Assembly (NCBI GenBank): GCA_964036315.1
Contig: OZ038485.1
Coordinates: 96,503,075-96,567,074, forward strand
DNA: 64,000 nt
From: Acanthosepion esculentum
Taxonomy: Eukaryota > Mollusca > Cephalopoda > Sepiida > Sepiidae
Direction of reading: 5' to 3'
Each line of letters begins with the position of its first letter. Within the stretch, counting starts at the first letter, position 1. The notes beneath the pieces were generated by a model, which was not told where the DNA came from, ran no database searches, and saw only the letters and a program-made list of their open reading frames with translations. Shown here one piece after another: positions 51,801 to 61,354 of this stretch. Made by a program: the position numbers and the translations under genes.

Positions 51801-52130
51801 GAGTTGTATGTAGGCCGTGGAATAGAAGTTCACAACTCACAAGCAGTGTTTTGAAGAGCATATGATATAATGAATGTGCGCTCATATTATATTGGTACTA
51901 AAAATTAAAATAAAATAAATGAAAAAAATAAAAATAAATTGCATATGCGATTTCGTTTCCAATAGACGCTAACCATGACGTCATGCTAGACTATTTAAAA
52001 CGTCCAGATTCCCAAAGAATTCCAGGAAGTAGACAATGGAATTCTAAGACCCACACAGACACCACGTTGGTTCTTGATAATGACTGTGATAATTGAAAGT
52101 ATCTGAACAAAAATAGTCTATCTGTGGATG
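51800..52130. other. Unassigned sequence
   Basis: Nothing recognised. Confidence 0.4.
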
Positions 52131-52131
52131 A

Positions 52132-52132
52132 C

Positions 52133-52209
<77 letters not shown>
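52132..52209. repeat. (TA)n microsatellite
   Basis: TA run with one TGTA interruption near 52152. Confidence 0.99.
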
Positions 52210-52212
<3 letters not shown>

Positions 52213-52335
52213 TTTATAGCAAAAAACAAAAATGACCTCAACATGGGAACACTTAGGGGCTAATGATAGCTGCGTACAGACGAGCTTGAAATAGACTATT
52301 CCCATGTTGAAGTAATTTTTGTTTTTCGCTGTAAA
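52209..52335. mobile_element. Inverted-repeat element beside (TA)n
   Basis: CAAAAATGACCTCAACATGG (52228-52247) pairs with CCATGTTGAAGTAATTTTTG across a ~55-bp centre that contains TAATGATAGCTGCGTACAGA. The outer AAAAAC/GTTTTT extends the arms. The arms total about 25 bp with one mismatch. Confidence 0.65.
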
Positions 52336-52389
52336 ATATATGCTCTCTTATAATAAATACATTGAGTTGTCTGTAGATCAGTTTTAACA

Positions 52390-52443
52390 ATTAACATTAC
52401 TAGGATCCACCCGGATTATATACCAAATGATCTATTACGTGTA

Positions 52444-52520
<77 letters not shown>
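52390..52520. repeat. Junction sequence, (CT)n and (TA)n
   Basis: ATTACTAGGATCCACCCGGA (52396-52415), shared with 27.28 kb, followed by (CT)n at 52445-52477 and (TA)n to 52520. Confidence 0.95.
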
Positions 52521-52524
<4 letters not shown>

Positions 52525-52881
52525 GACCCAAAAAAACGGGAAGTTTTGAAGTGCGTATTGCCAGACATGAGCAAGTGGGAACACTGCGAGACAGTGTCCT
52601 TGAGCAAGTAAACATTTCGCCATTTTAGTAACGAGAATCAAATTCACAGTATCCCAGCTGAGATGTTGCAGCAGTCAATTAGGAATCTCAACAACAGATT
52701 TCAAGAATGCATTCGTACAAGAGGACGCCATCTACAGGACGTAATTTAAAAAGAATGAAAATTCCATCATTGTTTCTTAAATGGCATATTTTAAGGTTTC
52801 AATTACTATGAATTAAATATTTTTCTTCCATCACTCTTGGTTTTATTGGATTGTTAAAAAGTTACCGTTTTTTTGGGGGTC

Positions 52882-52885
<4 letters not shown>
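52521..52885. mobile_element. 365-bp deleted mariner-like element with TIRs
   Basis: Ends GGGTGACCCAAAAAAACGG and, inverted, GGGTGACCCCCAAAAAAACG, flanked by TA within TA tracts. The interior (plus) reads IPAEMLQQSIRNLNNRFQEC then IRTRGRHLQDVI and stop (~52650-52750), a fit to the C-terminal end of a mariner-type transposase. Internal deletion removed most of the gene. A different family from the M copies at 36.8 and 57.0 kb. Confidence 0.85.

Positions 52886-52950
<65 letters not shown>
52886..52950. repeat. (TA)n microsatellite
   Basis: TA run continuing from the right TA of the 365-bp element, then a GTGT-rich tail to 52985. Confidence 0.99.
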
Positions 52951-52953
<3 letters not shown>

Positions 52954-52999
52954 AGTGTGTGTGTGCGTGTGCGTGTATGTATGTTTCTTGTCGTAGTCC

Positions 53000-53240
53000 C
53001 TAGTTTTTGAGATTTTAAATGCATATAAACACTATGAAAGTGTAAAAATAGGTTTTAAAATCAGCAATAAATTTTTTTGAGATAATTATTACCAGCAATA
53101 CATTTTGGAAATAAATAAATATTACCAGCAATACATTTTTGAAGAAAAATATATTATCAGCAACAAAAATCTTGTCGGCATTAAATAAGCCATTGAGGTT
53201 GATATATCGCAAAACAGAACAAACCAAACCAAACCGTTAT
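53000..53240 (-). mobile_element. Dispersed element GCAT (copy 5), 5' half
   Basis: Minus orientation: (A)TTACCAGCAATACATTTT repeats (53085-53150) and the 5' block GGCATTAAATAAGCCATTGA then GGTTGATATATCGC at 53172-53206. The 3' body is missing. Confidence 0.7.
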
Positions 53241-53244
53241 CTTC

Positions 53245-53840
53245 CCCTACTTTCTGTACAAGTTCTATTACAAGCAGCTTCCTAACGTAACCCCCTACCT
53301 CGAGTGACCCTCGAACCTTGTATCGGGTGAAACTGACTGTAAAAAAACAAAAAAGAAAAGAAAAAAAAACAACGGTTAATTGTATTGTTCGAATCTTTCC
53401 ATTTAGGGCATTCACTTTGCTTGTCTTACGAAGAAAATCAACGTTCAAAATCATGATTTTTACCTGGGATTGAACACTGAACCTCAGCGTCTGTTGTGAA
53501 ACAAACATTAATTCAGTCAGCCCGGCTGACCCGTAAAACGTTAATTATTTCTGCCTCAGTGTGTACATATATCAGTTATCAATGTGTAATTTCATCGAAA
53601 CCGGCGAGTTTCTATTCTGGGATGGCAAGCGTCAGTCTTTAAATAGCTTTTCTGGTCTTCACGTTTGAATTAGATACAATTTCTATTAATAGAGACATTT
53701 CCTCGGGTTATCATTTTGACCTTGGCTCCCAGCACGCATTCACTCACCACGAAATGCCCGGATTTGACCCTTCGATTTTCTTAATGTACACTTCTCGCTC
53801 TGATACACTCTGAGTATGAATCGAACAGGAGGGAAATCGA
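53245..53840. other. Unassigned sequence
   Basis: Nothing recognised; the frame 53122-53508 overlaps element GCAT and is not supported. Confidence 0.4.
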
Positions 53841-53845
53841 AGTCA

Positions 53846-53846
53846 G

Positions 53847-53904
<58 letters not shown>

Positions 53905-53997
53905 GTGGAAGTGAGAAGGATAGACGAGCAGATGGCTAAAAGCGGGTGGGAGAGATGAAGTGGGTAATAGAGACTTAGAGTTAACCTCAGAGAGTGT

Positions 53998-54061
<64 letters not shown>
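53846..54061. repeat. (GA)n and (TA)n
   Basis: (GA)n at 53850-53901, an intervening G-rich stretch, then (TA)n at 54003-54060. Confidence 0.98.
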
Positions 54062-54063
<2 letters not shown>

Positions 54064-54069
54064 CTTGAC

Positions 54070-54230
54070 CCCCCCCACTGAGTCAGGTTGTGACACAAAG
54101 TCAGTTTTTAACGTGGCCGCTGGTCCAAGCTGGTCTTAGCTGGTCATAGGTTGTCCGAGCTGGTCAGAATTGGTATAAGTTAGTCATAGCCGTGATACCA
54201 CCAGCACAGGGACGGGCCCTGTGCCAGGTA
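54070..54230 (+). repeat. GC-richer unknown repeat related to 11.42-11.83 kb
   Basis: GTTGTGACACAAAGTCAG and a chain of GCTGGTC units (CTGGTCCAAGCTGGTCTTAG, CTGGTCATAGG, CTGGTCAGAATTGG) form a degenerate tandem of ~11-17 bp. The CACCAGCACAGGGACGGGCC tail follows. The 11.6-kb copy lacks the CTGGTC tandem. Confidence 0.55.
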
Positions 54231-54231
54231 A

Positions 54232-54337
54232 GTATATATATAAATATTTACACACGCTCTATCTCTGATATTGAGCACTTTATCCCATAAATATAACACA
54301 CCTTAAGACTATATTTCTTCATATATATATGTATATT

Positions 54338-54431
<94 letters not shown>
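54232..54431. repeat. Intervening repeat and (TA)n
   Basis: 54232-54327 is the inverted match of 49501-49585, followed by (TA)n at 54340-54431. Confidence 0.8.
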
Positions 54432-54435
<4 letters not shown>

Positions 54436-54508
54436 CATTTTATGATATGTTTAACGTTCTTTTTATAGGGTTCTATCTATGAAAAGAACGGTAAACATAT
54501 CATAAAAT
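54436..54508. mobile_element. Near-perfect hairpin between two (TA)n tracts
   Basis: CATTTTATGATATGTTTAAC at 54437-54456 pairs with GTAAACATATCATAAAATG at 54490-54508. The arms continue through CGTTCTTTT/AAAAGAACG, giving 33 bp with two mismatches around a ~7-nt loop. It lies between (TA)n at 54431 and 54546. Confidence 0.85.
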
Positions 54509-54542
54509 GTCTTTAAATAAATTGTCGGACCTTGTCCAATTC

Positions 54543-54545
<3 letters not shown>

Positions 54546-54596
<51 letters not shown>
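54546..54596. repeat. (TA)n microsatellite
   Basis: TA run of about 50 bp, right flank of the hairpin. Confidence 0.99.
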
Positions 54597-54599
<3 letters not shown>

Positions 54600-54602
<3 letters not shown>

Positions 54603-55316
54603 GGAGAGAGAGAAAAGAAAAGAAAAGAAAAGAAAACGGTATAATTAGAGATGGGATTGTGTGGTAGAAAGAGAAAGGGAAGAAAATTGAGAGAAAAAGT
54701 GAGAGTGAGAGACAGTGGAAAAGAGATCGTAAGACAGAAAAAAGAAGAGAGAGAAAATTAAAGGAGAGTGAGAAAGGGTGAAAGAGAGAAGGTGCAAGCG
54801 AGAACGCGGGAGATATGGTATGACACCGTGCTTGAGAGAGAGAGAGAGAGAGAGAGAGAAACAGAGAGAAAGAGAAATGATAGATACATAGATGATAGCG
54901 AGAGGCGTCGGGAAACAGAGCAAGCGGTAGAGGGCTCACGCTCGATAGAAAGAGAAAAGAAAGAACGGTAGCGATAGAAAAGTTGAAAGTGACTTGATGG
55001 GGAATATCAGAGATGCGATATCCAGAGAAGGGATGGATTAAAAGAGGTGTGAGAGAGGTATAGCGCAAGTGTGAGATGGGAAAAGTGAGTGAGAACTGCC
55101 GAGACTTGAGAGAGGGTGGCAGAGAGGAAGTCTGAAAGAGAGTGAAAGATATGGGAAAAAGCGCGCGCTAGAGAGGGTAAAAAGAAATAGAGAGAAGAGA
55201 TTTGAAATGAGAAAGAGAGAGAGTGTTGAAAGAGAGGGTCATAGAAAGGAGATGAGAGAGGGGGTAAAAGATAGGGGGAGATTGTGCACTCGAGAGAGAA
55301 AGAGCTAAGTCATTTG

Positions 55317-55356
<40 letters not shown>

Positions 55357-55380
55357 AAGATAATGAATTAGAGAGGACGA
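54600..55380 (+). repeat. Purine-rich tract with (GA)n
   Basis: Nearly 0.8 kb dominated by A and G on the plus strand, with regular (GA)n at 54832-54860 and 55318-55352. The long minus-strand frame (54463-55068) is its translation artefact. Confidence 0.9.
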
Positions 55381-55585
55381 GAGATAGGGTGAGATTGTAC
55401 ACCGGTGAAGAGGATTGAATGAACATCTGATTCAACGTTTATTCAAATCAGGGTACGGACGGCTAATTTGGATTTAAAAAAAAAAGAAACAAATTTACAA
55501 TGAAAAATTTATATGAAAAAAAAGGAGGGAAATTAGCATTAGCTTAGGGTAAAAAAACAAAAAACAGATATGAACAGAAATATAA
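55380..55585. other. Unassigned sequence
   Basis: Nothing recognised. Confidence 0.4.
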
Positions 55586-55738
55586 AGGGTACGATGGGCA
55601 AATCGTCGCCATTTTATATTTCTAATTTTGCGCATGCGCTTGTTTGATTTTGATTTTGCGGACTTCACAGCATAGTAGGGTTAGATGGACATCGTCTGGG
55701 AAAAAGAGAGCATCATGACGCAATTTGCTCCACAAAAC
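55586..55738 (+). mobile_element. Mariner-like element M, 5' end only (copy M2)
   Basis: GGGTACGATGGGCAAATCGT then CGCCATTTTATAT, a GCGCATGCGC block, and MTQFAPQNT at the start of the ORF. It stops immediately afterwards. Same family as 36787-37128 and 56960-57770. Confidence 0.75.
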
Positions 55739-55872
55739 ACCTAATATTTATGTTTATCTATATGAAATATTTATAATGCGTGTATTTTTACAGAGAATTA
55801 TTAAATTTAAAATTGATACTTACAAGTGGGTTTATCAGAAAAAATGTTTTATTTTTAGTGTCAAAGTACATG

Positions 55873-55984
<112 letters not shown>

Positions 55985-55990
<6 letters not shown>

Positions 55991-56225
55991 GTAGCGTAGC
56001 AGTTATCGGCGCTGAATGTGGTCTTAGCGTGTACAGTTCAAATTACAGTCGAAGACATTGTTTGCTTTTGCACTAATATCCTTAGAATAGGGGAGCGTCC
56101 ATCTCTTCTGTTCCCAGCTAGGGCTTAATATCCCCGTTGATAGTGAAAATTGGCAACCAATTTACGAGAAGGAGAACCGGTCGGAGAGAACTGCACCTCA
56201 TAAACAACTACGTATTCTGTAAACG
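55985..56225 (+). mobile_element. 5S-tRNA SINE, tRNA-like part and 3' core
   Basis: GCGAGTAGCGTAGCAGTTAT (A-box region), GTACAGTTCAAATTACAGTC (B box), TTTTGCACTAATATCCTTAG, CCCAGCTAGGGCTTAATA and TTGGCAACCAATTTACGAGA. The 5S head is missing; it starts directly in the (GT)n tract. Confidence 0.7.
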
Positions 56226-56247
56226 GCAATGGCGACACATAATTCAG

Positions 56248-56249
<2 letters not shown>

Positions 56250-56314
<65 letters not shown>
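56250..56314. repeat. (TA)n microsatellite
   Basis: TA run of about 64 bp, left flank of element P copy B. Confidence 0.99.
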
Positions 56315-56320
<6 letters not shown>

Positions 56321-56760
56321 GAGATAATCATACATTGAATCAATGAGCAATATTAATGCAATTAATTGCGAAATCTCTTCGCTAACAGACTTAATATAAG
56401 CATTAAACTACTAACGATCCACTGAATAATGCGATCCTTATGTATAAGATTGTTGTCAGATGGATCTGGTGTATTTTTTAAATCAGCAAGTACTTTCAAG
56501 GACTCCATGTCCCCATCGTCAGGCTGTAATATTTCCTTTAAAATCAAAACTCGAAGACGAAATAAATGTGTTGTAGACTGAAAGATGTTATTTTTTTAAG
56601 AATGAGTTATTTATTAACGGTTATATAATATTGGAACGTGCAAGTCACAACGCTAAAGTTCAAATATTTCAAGTGAGAATTTTTTTTTATATGAACTTTG
56701 TAATTTGGTAAATCCACTAATTCTTTTGTTGTAAGTTATTTCAGTTAACGTGACATGAAC
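56315..56760 (-). mobile_element. Element P, copy B
   Basis: Homologous to copy A at 47.55-48.07 kb. The minus frame 56547-56362 reads ILKEILQPDDGDMESLKVLA, then DLKNTPDPSDNNLIHKDRII, QWIVSSLMLILSLLAKRFRN. On the minus strand the nucleotides CTGACGA, GGGAC ATG GAGTCC and GAAAG (~56490-56525) form a hammerhead-like order. Penelope-like origin is possible but not shown. Confidence 0.7.
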
Positions 56761-56847
56761 GAAGTACATAGTTCAATTAATAGACTGATATGTCTTAGTA
56801 GGTTTTTTTTTCTCCGGAATTTCATACTGCGTATCAATTGTTTTCAT

Positions 56848-56891
56848 AAACGTATTATATTAGGCAGCATATATGCTGCCTAATATAATAC

Positions 56892-56895
<4 letters not shown>
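56848..56895. repeat. Perfect 48-bp palindrome
   Basis: AAACGTATTATATTAGGCAG begins the left arm and the right arm ends CTGCCTAATATAATACGTTT. All 24 pairs match with no loop. Each arm is the terminal sequence of element P (GCTGCCTAATATAATACG), so two element ends are joined head to head. (TA)n follows. Confidence 0.95.

Positions 56896-56958
<63 letters not shown>
56896..56958. repeat. (TA)n microsatellite
   Basis: TA run of about 62 bp after the palindrome. Confidence 0.99.
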
Positions 56959-56959
<1 letters not shown>

Positions 56960-57769
56960 CGCTGACATCTCATTTGAATTACCAAAATTACACAAAAATG
57001 TCTATCAATAGTAAAAAGTAAAGCTATTCAATAAAATCGTTGTTGGCTTCAACCACAGCTTCCAGACGACTTTGGAATCTCCCGCAACTCTTCTGGACGG
57101 TCTTCTTGTTTAAGTTGGTGAATGCTGCCATAATCTCTGCCTTCGGATCATTTTGATGTTACAAGGAGTTTTGTCGGTCTTTCTCTCAATTGCGCCACAC
57201 ACATAATAATCAAGTGGGTGGAGTCTGTGGACTTAGGTGACCAGATGTAAGGTGATGTGGTCGCAGAGATTGTCTGTCAGCCATAACTGGGTTCCTGTGT
57301 GGCATGGTTCAGAGGCCTGTTACCAAAGACAGTTATTCCGGCAGTCACCCTTGTAGCCCAGGGCAGCGATACCTCCTCAAGGATTTTTTTATATAGGCTT
57401 CCGTGTTGAGTCTGGGGCATTGTGGGAAGATGAATGGAGGCATAGCGTCGGCATCACTAGTGATCACTCCAAACACCTTCGTAATCGCCATTAGATTCAT
57501 CCAACTCTTTCCGAATCCTCTGCACTGTGTTCAGATTGACACCGAAACACACTGACATGTTTGTATTGGAGCTTTCAGCGCAATTGCCAAGCAGTACAGT
57601 ATGCCGTTTCCAAATTTCTAGGGGAGTGAATCCCCTCATGGTTCTCTTTTTTCTCACAGACGGCGACCCAACTAACCCTACTCTACTGTGCAGTCGACAA
57701 AATCCAAAACAAAAAACCCACATGTTCGAAATTAAACATATAAAATAAGGACAATTTATCCATTGAACT
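56960..57769 (-). mobile_element. Deleted mariner-like element M (copy M3)
   Basis: The minus strand encodes FTPLEIWKRHTVLLGNCAES, VNLNTVQRIRKELDESNGDY (57486-57545) and then at once VFGVITSDADAMPPFIF (57426-57476, frame +1). PQCPRLNTEAYIK and later LDYYVCGAIERKTDKTPCNI follow in shifted frames. The first conserved block is HTH-like and the second is from the catalytic domain, so the middle is deleted. The 5' end (GAGTTCAATGGATAAATTGT) matches M1 and M2. Confidence 0.85.
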
Positions 57770-57771
<2 letters not shown>

Positions 57772-57807
<36 letters not shown>

Positions 57808-57822
57808 ACACACACACACACG

Positions 57823-57868
<46 letters not shown>
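57772..57868. repeat. (CA)n then (TA)n
   Basis: CA repeats with GCACGC interruptions (57772-57860) and a short TA run to 57868. Confidence 0.99.
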
Positions 57869-57869
<1 letters not shown>

Positions 57870-57894
57870 GTCATTCGCAGACAGTACTGCTTCG

Positions 57895-57990
57895 CTGTAT
57901 CACAGCTCCTCAGTGCGGCTAGACATCCGAATACTTCAAGCCCAGATCGAAACCCAAAACGATCAGTCAGAGTTTCTACCACTAAGCTAT
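57895..57990 (-). mobile_element. tRNA-derived sequence
   Basis: Minus strand: ATAGCTTAGTGGTAGAAAC (A box), then GGGTTTCGATCTGG (B box) ~35 bases downstream. No complete cloverleaf; likely a SINE head or tRNA pseudogene. Confidence 0.55.
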
Positions 57991-58660
57991 CTTCGTTCGA
58001 CAGAGAGAAACAACTAAATCTAGCTTATTGTTTTTACGAATGTAAACAAATGCCGATCAGCCGGAGTGCTCCAATTCATGTTACTGAAGAGCTTTGCATT
58101 AACGCAGGTGGCTGTTGTTTATAGAATTAGCTTATCACTCAACAGTGCCCAACTGAAATATATTTTCAAGAGATATGAAAACTGCCATGAAGTCATAAAG
58201 TAGAAGTGGAACACGTTGATTAACCAGTATCAGATGAATTTTGCTTGACCGAATGTGCATTTCATCCAGTTGCAGGCACGACATGTTGGCAGTGACATTG
58301 AGATTCCAGAAGTCGTAATAAATAACGCCAGAGGAAGACCACTAGACAGTCACTATAATCTTCTGTTAGTGTAATTTCGTTTTTGAGTAGTGTTTGTTTC
58401 CTTCGTCATGATCAAGGTACTGAGCCGATGATTGACGGGTGTCATAAAAAAATCCATTTCTCAATATTCGATCAAGAAATGGGTCATTCGAATTCCGTAC
58501 ATGTAGAATCGTCACATTGACTTTCACTAGATAGATAGATTTTATGACATAGCAACTGATTTCGGATTATTCAATGTCGAATTCGGTAATGGACACTCAG
58601 TGAGTATTGCATTCTGTGTTCACTATATAATGGACAAAGAGATTAGCTTCAATTAATCAT
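57990..58660. other. Mostly unassigned, short repeat scrap
   Basis: 58545-58620 matches 44.85-44.93 kb (GGATTATTCAATGTCGAATT, CTCAGTGAGTATTGCATTC). The rest has no recognised element. Confidence 0.4.
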
Positions 58661-58674
58661 TACCTCACGCCTAG

Positions 58675-58747
58675 GCGCCTTGATCGATTGGTCGATCGAT
58701 CGATAGATAGATATGATGAGATTAAAATACATAGATAGGTATTAACA

Positions 58748-58815
<68 letters not shown>

Positions 58816-58926
58816 GATAGATAGTAATAAACAGACAGATATATATTTATATATAGAAAGAGAGATAGATAGTTGAATAGATAGATAGATATGAACAGAC
58901 ATAGATAAATAGATATGAACAGACTG

Positions 58927-58971
<45 letters not shown>

Positions 58972-58982
58972 CGTACAGACTC

Positions 58983-59022
<40 letters not shown>
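58675..59022. repeat. (GATA)n with (TA)n core
   Basis: GATA-type runs at 58695-58720 and 58860-59022 surround (TA)n at 58752-58812. The interruptions ATGAACAGAC and ACGTACAGACTCA give a higher-order pattern. Confidence 0.95.
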
Positions 59023-59025
<3 letters not shown>

Positions 59026-59094
59026 GTTGGGTGATTTTACGACATGTTAACCCTTGTTGGGGTATTTAAAGGAAGATTTTGTGTGAAGGACGCA

Positions 59095-59462
59095 GTGTGA
59101 GTCTTTTCAGAAAGTGGACAATCGCAGCTCTCCGTAACTTCATATCCTTTGACTCTCTCATTAACTTTTGTCTTTTCACTAATACTATAATTCTGTTCTG
59201 CCAATCATTTAAGCCAGCTCGTTAGGTAAGTTACCCGCTGCTTTTCATCTGTCTCTCTTGCATACACTGTTCTGTGTGTGCCAGATTCACCGCGCCCTCT
59301 TTTCTCACAATGGATCCTAGAAATTTCAATTGTGTCTTCCTGAGTCTAAGTATAAGCGCCCTTTTGTTTCCATATTCCTTAACGCTTCATCGTTACTTCG
59401 CTTCCTTCTGTGGAATCACATTTCTGTTGGCGCAAATCTCTTCTCCATCTTCACATCATCTC
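59095..59462 (-). mobile_element. RTE-type LINE 3' fragment
   Basis: Minus orientation: CAATCGCAGCTCTCCGTAAC, AATTTCAATTGTGTCTTCCT then GAGTCTAAGTATAAGCGC, and a TTCTGTGGAATCACATTTCT block. The RKRQLKLLGSIV-like frame is broken. Confidence 0.7.
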
Positions 59463-59825
59463 CAGACCGCAGCTCAATAGGCATCAAGTTGGATCTGGTC
59501 AAGATCCAAGATAAATAAAGTTAAATAAAACCACGTTTGCAACATAATACTTCTTCCGTCGTGACACACATGTTTACTTTCCACTCTACGTCATTAATAA
59601 CGTTCGCTACGAACGCTTTGTGTATTTTAACACAACGTCAAAAATTTCAGGTTGCAAGAGACTGAAACGTATACAATGCCATGTTCGCTTGCAAAAGCTG
59701 CTGGTGGCGCCAGAGGTGGCAGTACCGTCTTAGGCACTGAAACTGTGTTACCTCCCCTGGTTGACGGCGGACGAGGGAAGAGTATCGCACGTTCTTACAC
59801 ACGTGCTATGTAGAGAATAGAAAGA
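59463..59825 (+). repeat. Unknown element T (copy 1)
   Basis: About 360 bp. Starts CAGACCGCAGCTCAATAGGC, then TCTGGTCAAGATCCAAGATA, CGTCATTAATAACGTTCGCT then ACGAACGCTTTGTG, and TGGCAGTACCGTCTTAGGCA then CTGAAACTGTGTTACCTCCC. Two more direct copies lie downstream. No ORF; origin unknown. Confidence 0.85.
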
Positions 59826-59939
59826 ACTGTTATATGTTTTATGCAAATGCCATTTAAATCAATTTTCACTGTAGAAATACGCCGAAAAATTATTGCAAAG
59901 AAAGAAAGAAAAGAAAGAAAAATAAAAAAGAAAGTTTGA

Positions 59940-60100
59940 TTGATTTGTTTTTTTTACGGTGTATTTTGCAGATTATTTAAAGCCAGAAAATATTTTGGGA
60001 TTGTAAAGGGATAATAATGATTTACAGATAAAAATGATACTAATTAACCCATAGATGGTGGGAGAAGAGGTGGATTCACACCATTCATTTATCTACCTTT
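59940..60100 (-). mobile_element. 5S-tRNA SINE 3' end
   Basis: GCAGATTATTTAAAGCCAGA, AATTAACCCATAGATGGTGG and GAGAAGAGGTGGATTCACAC match the 3' ends at 25.73 and 37.3 kb in minus orientation. Confidence 0.65.
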
Positions 60101-60299
60101 TGCAAGTGTAGATAATATAATAAATGTAGAACAGGGAGGAGGCGCACGAGCGAAAGAAAAGCTGATACGAATCGCTGTGATCCGACGGCATGGAAAAATT
60201 TGTGTTACCTATGGAGGTTGGGTGTTGTGGATTACACGGACGGTCAATCATTCCCTTCCTTTAGAAGATGGGTATCAATGACCGGAACTTAAGGTGTGC

Positions 60300-60655
60300 T
60301 TCACATCATGTCCAGACTGCAGCTCAATAGCCATCAAGTTGGATCTGGTCAAGATCCAAAATAAATAAAGTTAAATAAAACCATGCTTGCAACACAATGC
60401 TACATCCGACGTGAAACACATCTGTTTACCTTCCATTCGCACGCTTTGTGTATTTTAACACAACGTTGAAGATTTCAGTTGCAGTTATAAAAAGAAATCG
60501 CAAGAGACTGACAGATATACAAAAATAACACCCTGTCCGGTTATAAAAGCTACTGATGGCGCCAGTGGTGGCAGTACCGCCTTAGCCACTGAAACTGTGT
60601 TACCTCCCATAATTAGCGGCTGACGAGGGCACGGTAAGATAAGTTGTGTGTAGAG
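60300..60655 (+). repeat. Unknown element T (copy 2)
   Basis: Same order as copy 1 but lacks the CGTCATTAATAACG segment (60436). TGGCGCCAGTGGTGGCAGTA and CTGAAACTGTGTTACCTCCC are kept. Both copies 1 and 2 are preceded by TTCACATCAT. Confidence 0.85.
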
Positions 60656-60777
60656 AATTATTATCTCTTGCCTACAAAGAAAAGACTTTTTATACGATTA
60701 CTTACATATAGAAATATTTAAGGGTTTTCAGCTAGGCTTGCAATCAGTCAATTTCTTGAAATATTATAATAACGAGA

Positions 60778-60779
<2 letters not shown>

Positions 60780-60831
<52 letters not shown>

Positions 60832-60907
60832 TTATTTAGTTTATATTCACACTTAACTCTCTTTCTATCTCTCCGTCTGTCTCTCTGTCTGTCTATCTGT
60901 CTGTCTA

Positions 60908-60976
<69 letters not shown>
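60780..60976. repeat. (TA)n, (TCTG)n/(CT)n, (TA)n
   Basis: TA 60780-60828, CTGT/CTAT and (CT)n 60860-60942, TA 60943-60976. Confidence 0.99.
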
Positions 60977-60979
<3 letters not shown>

Positions 60980-61350
60980 TAAGACCACAGCTCAACAGGC
61001 ATCGATTTGGGTCTGGTCAAGGTCCAAAATAAATAAGTTAAATAAAGCCATGTTCCCAACACAATGCTACTTCCGTCGTGACACAACTGTTTACTTTCCA
61101 TTCTACGTCATTAATAACGTTCGCTACGAACGCTTTGTGTATTTTAACACAACGTTAAAAATTTCAGTTGCAGTTGTATAAAGAAATCACAAGAGACTGA
61201 CAAGAATACAGAAATAACACCCTGTCTGTTGGTAAAAGCTACCGGTGACTCCAGGAGTGGCAGTATCGCCTTAGCCTCCGAAACAGTGTCACCTCCATTA
61301 GTTGGCGGTTGACGAGGGCAGGTTATTGCACTTGAATTCACACGTTATAC
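60977..61350 (+). repeat. Unknown element T (copy 3)
   Basis: Contains GGTCTGGTCAAGGTCCAAAA, CGTCATTAATAACGTTCGCT then ACGAACGCTTTGTG, and AGGAGTGGCAGTATCGCCTT. Begins directly at a (TA)n tract. The 68-codon frame 60975-61181 reads through but is not conserved with copies 1 and 2 at the ends. Confidence 0.85.
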
Positions 61351-61354
61351 GTAG

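Noticed and set aside
54463..55068. 201-codon minus frame with Ser/Leu/Phe-rich stretches
   Set aside because: The reverse complement of a purine-rich tract plus (TA)n, not a gene.
57895..57990. Functional tRNA gene on the minus strand
   Set aside because: Boxes are recognisable but stems do not pair well.
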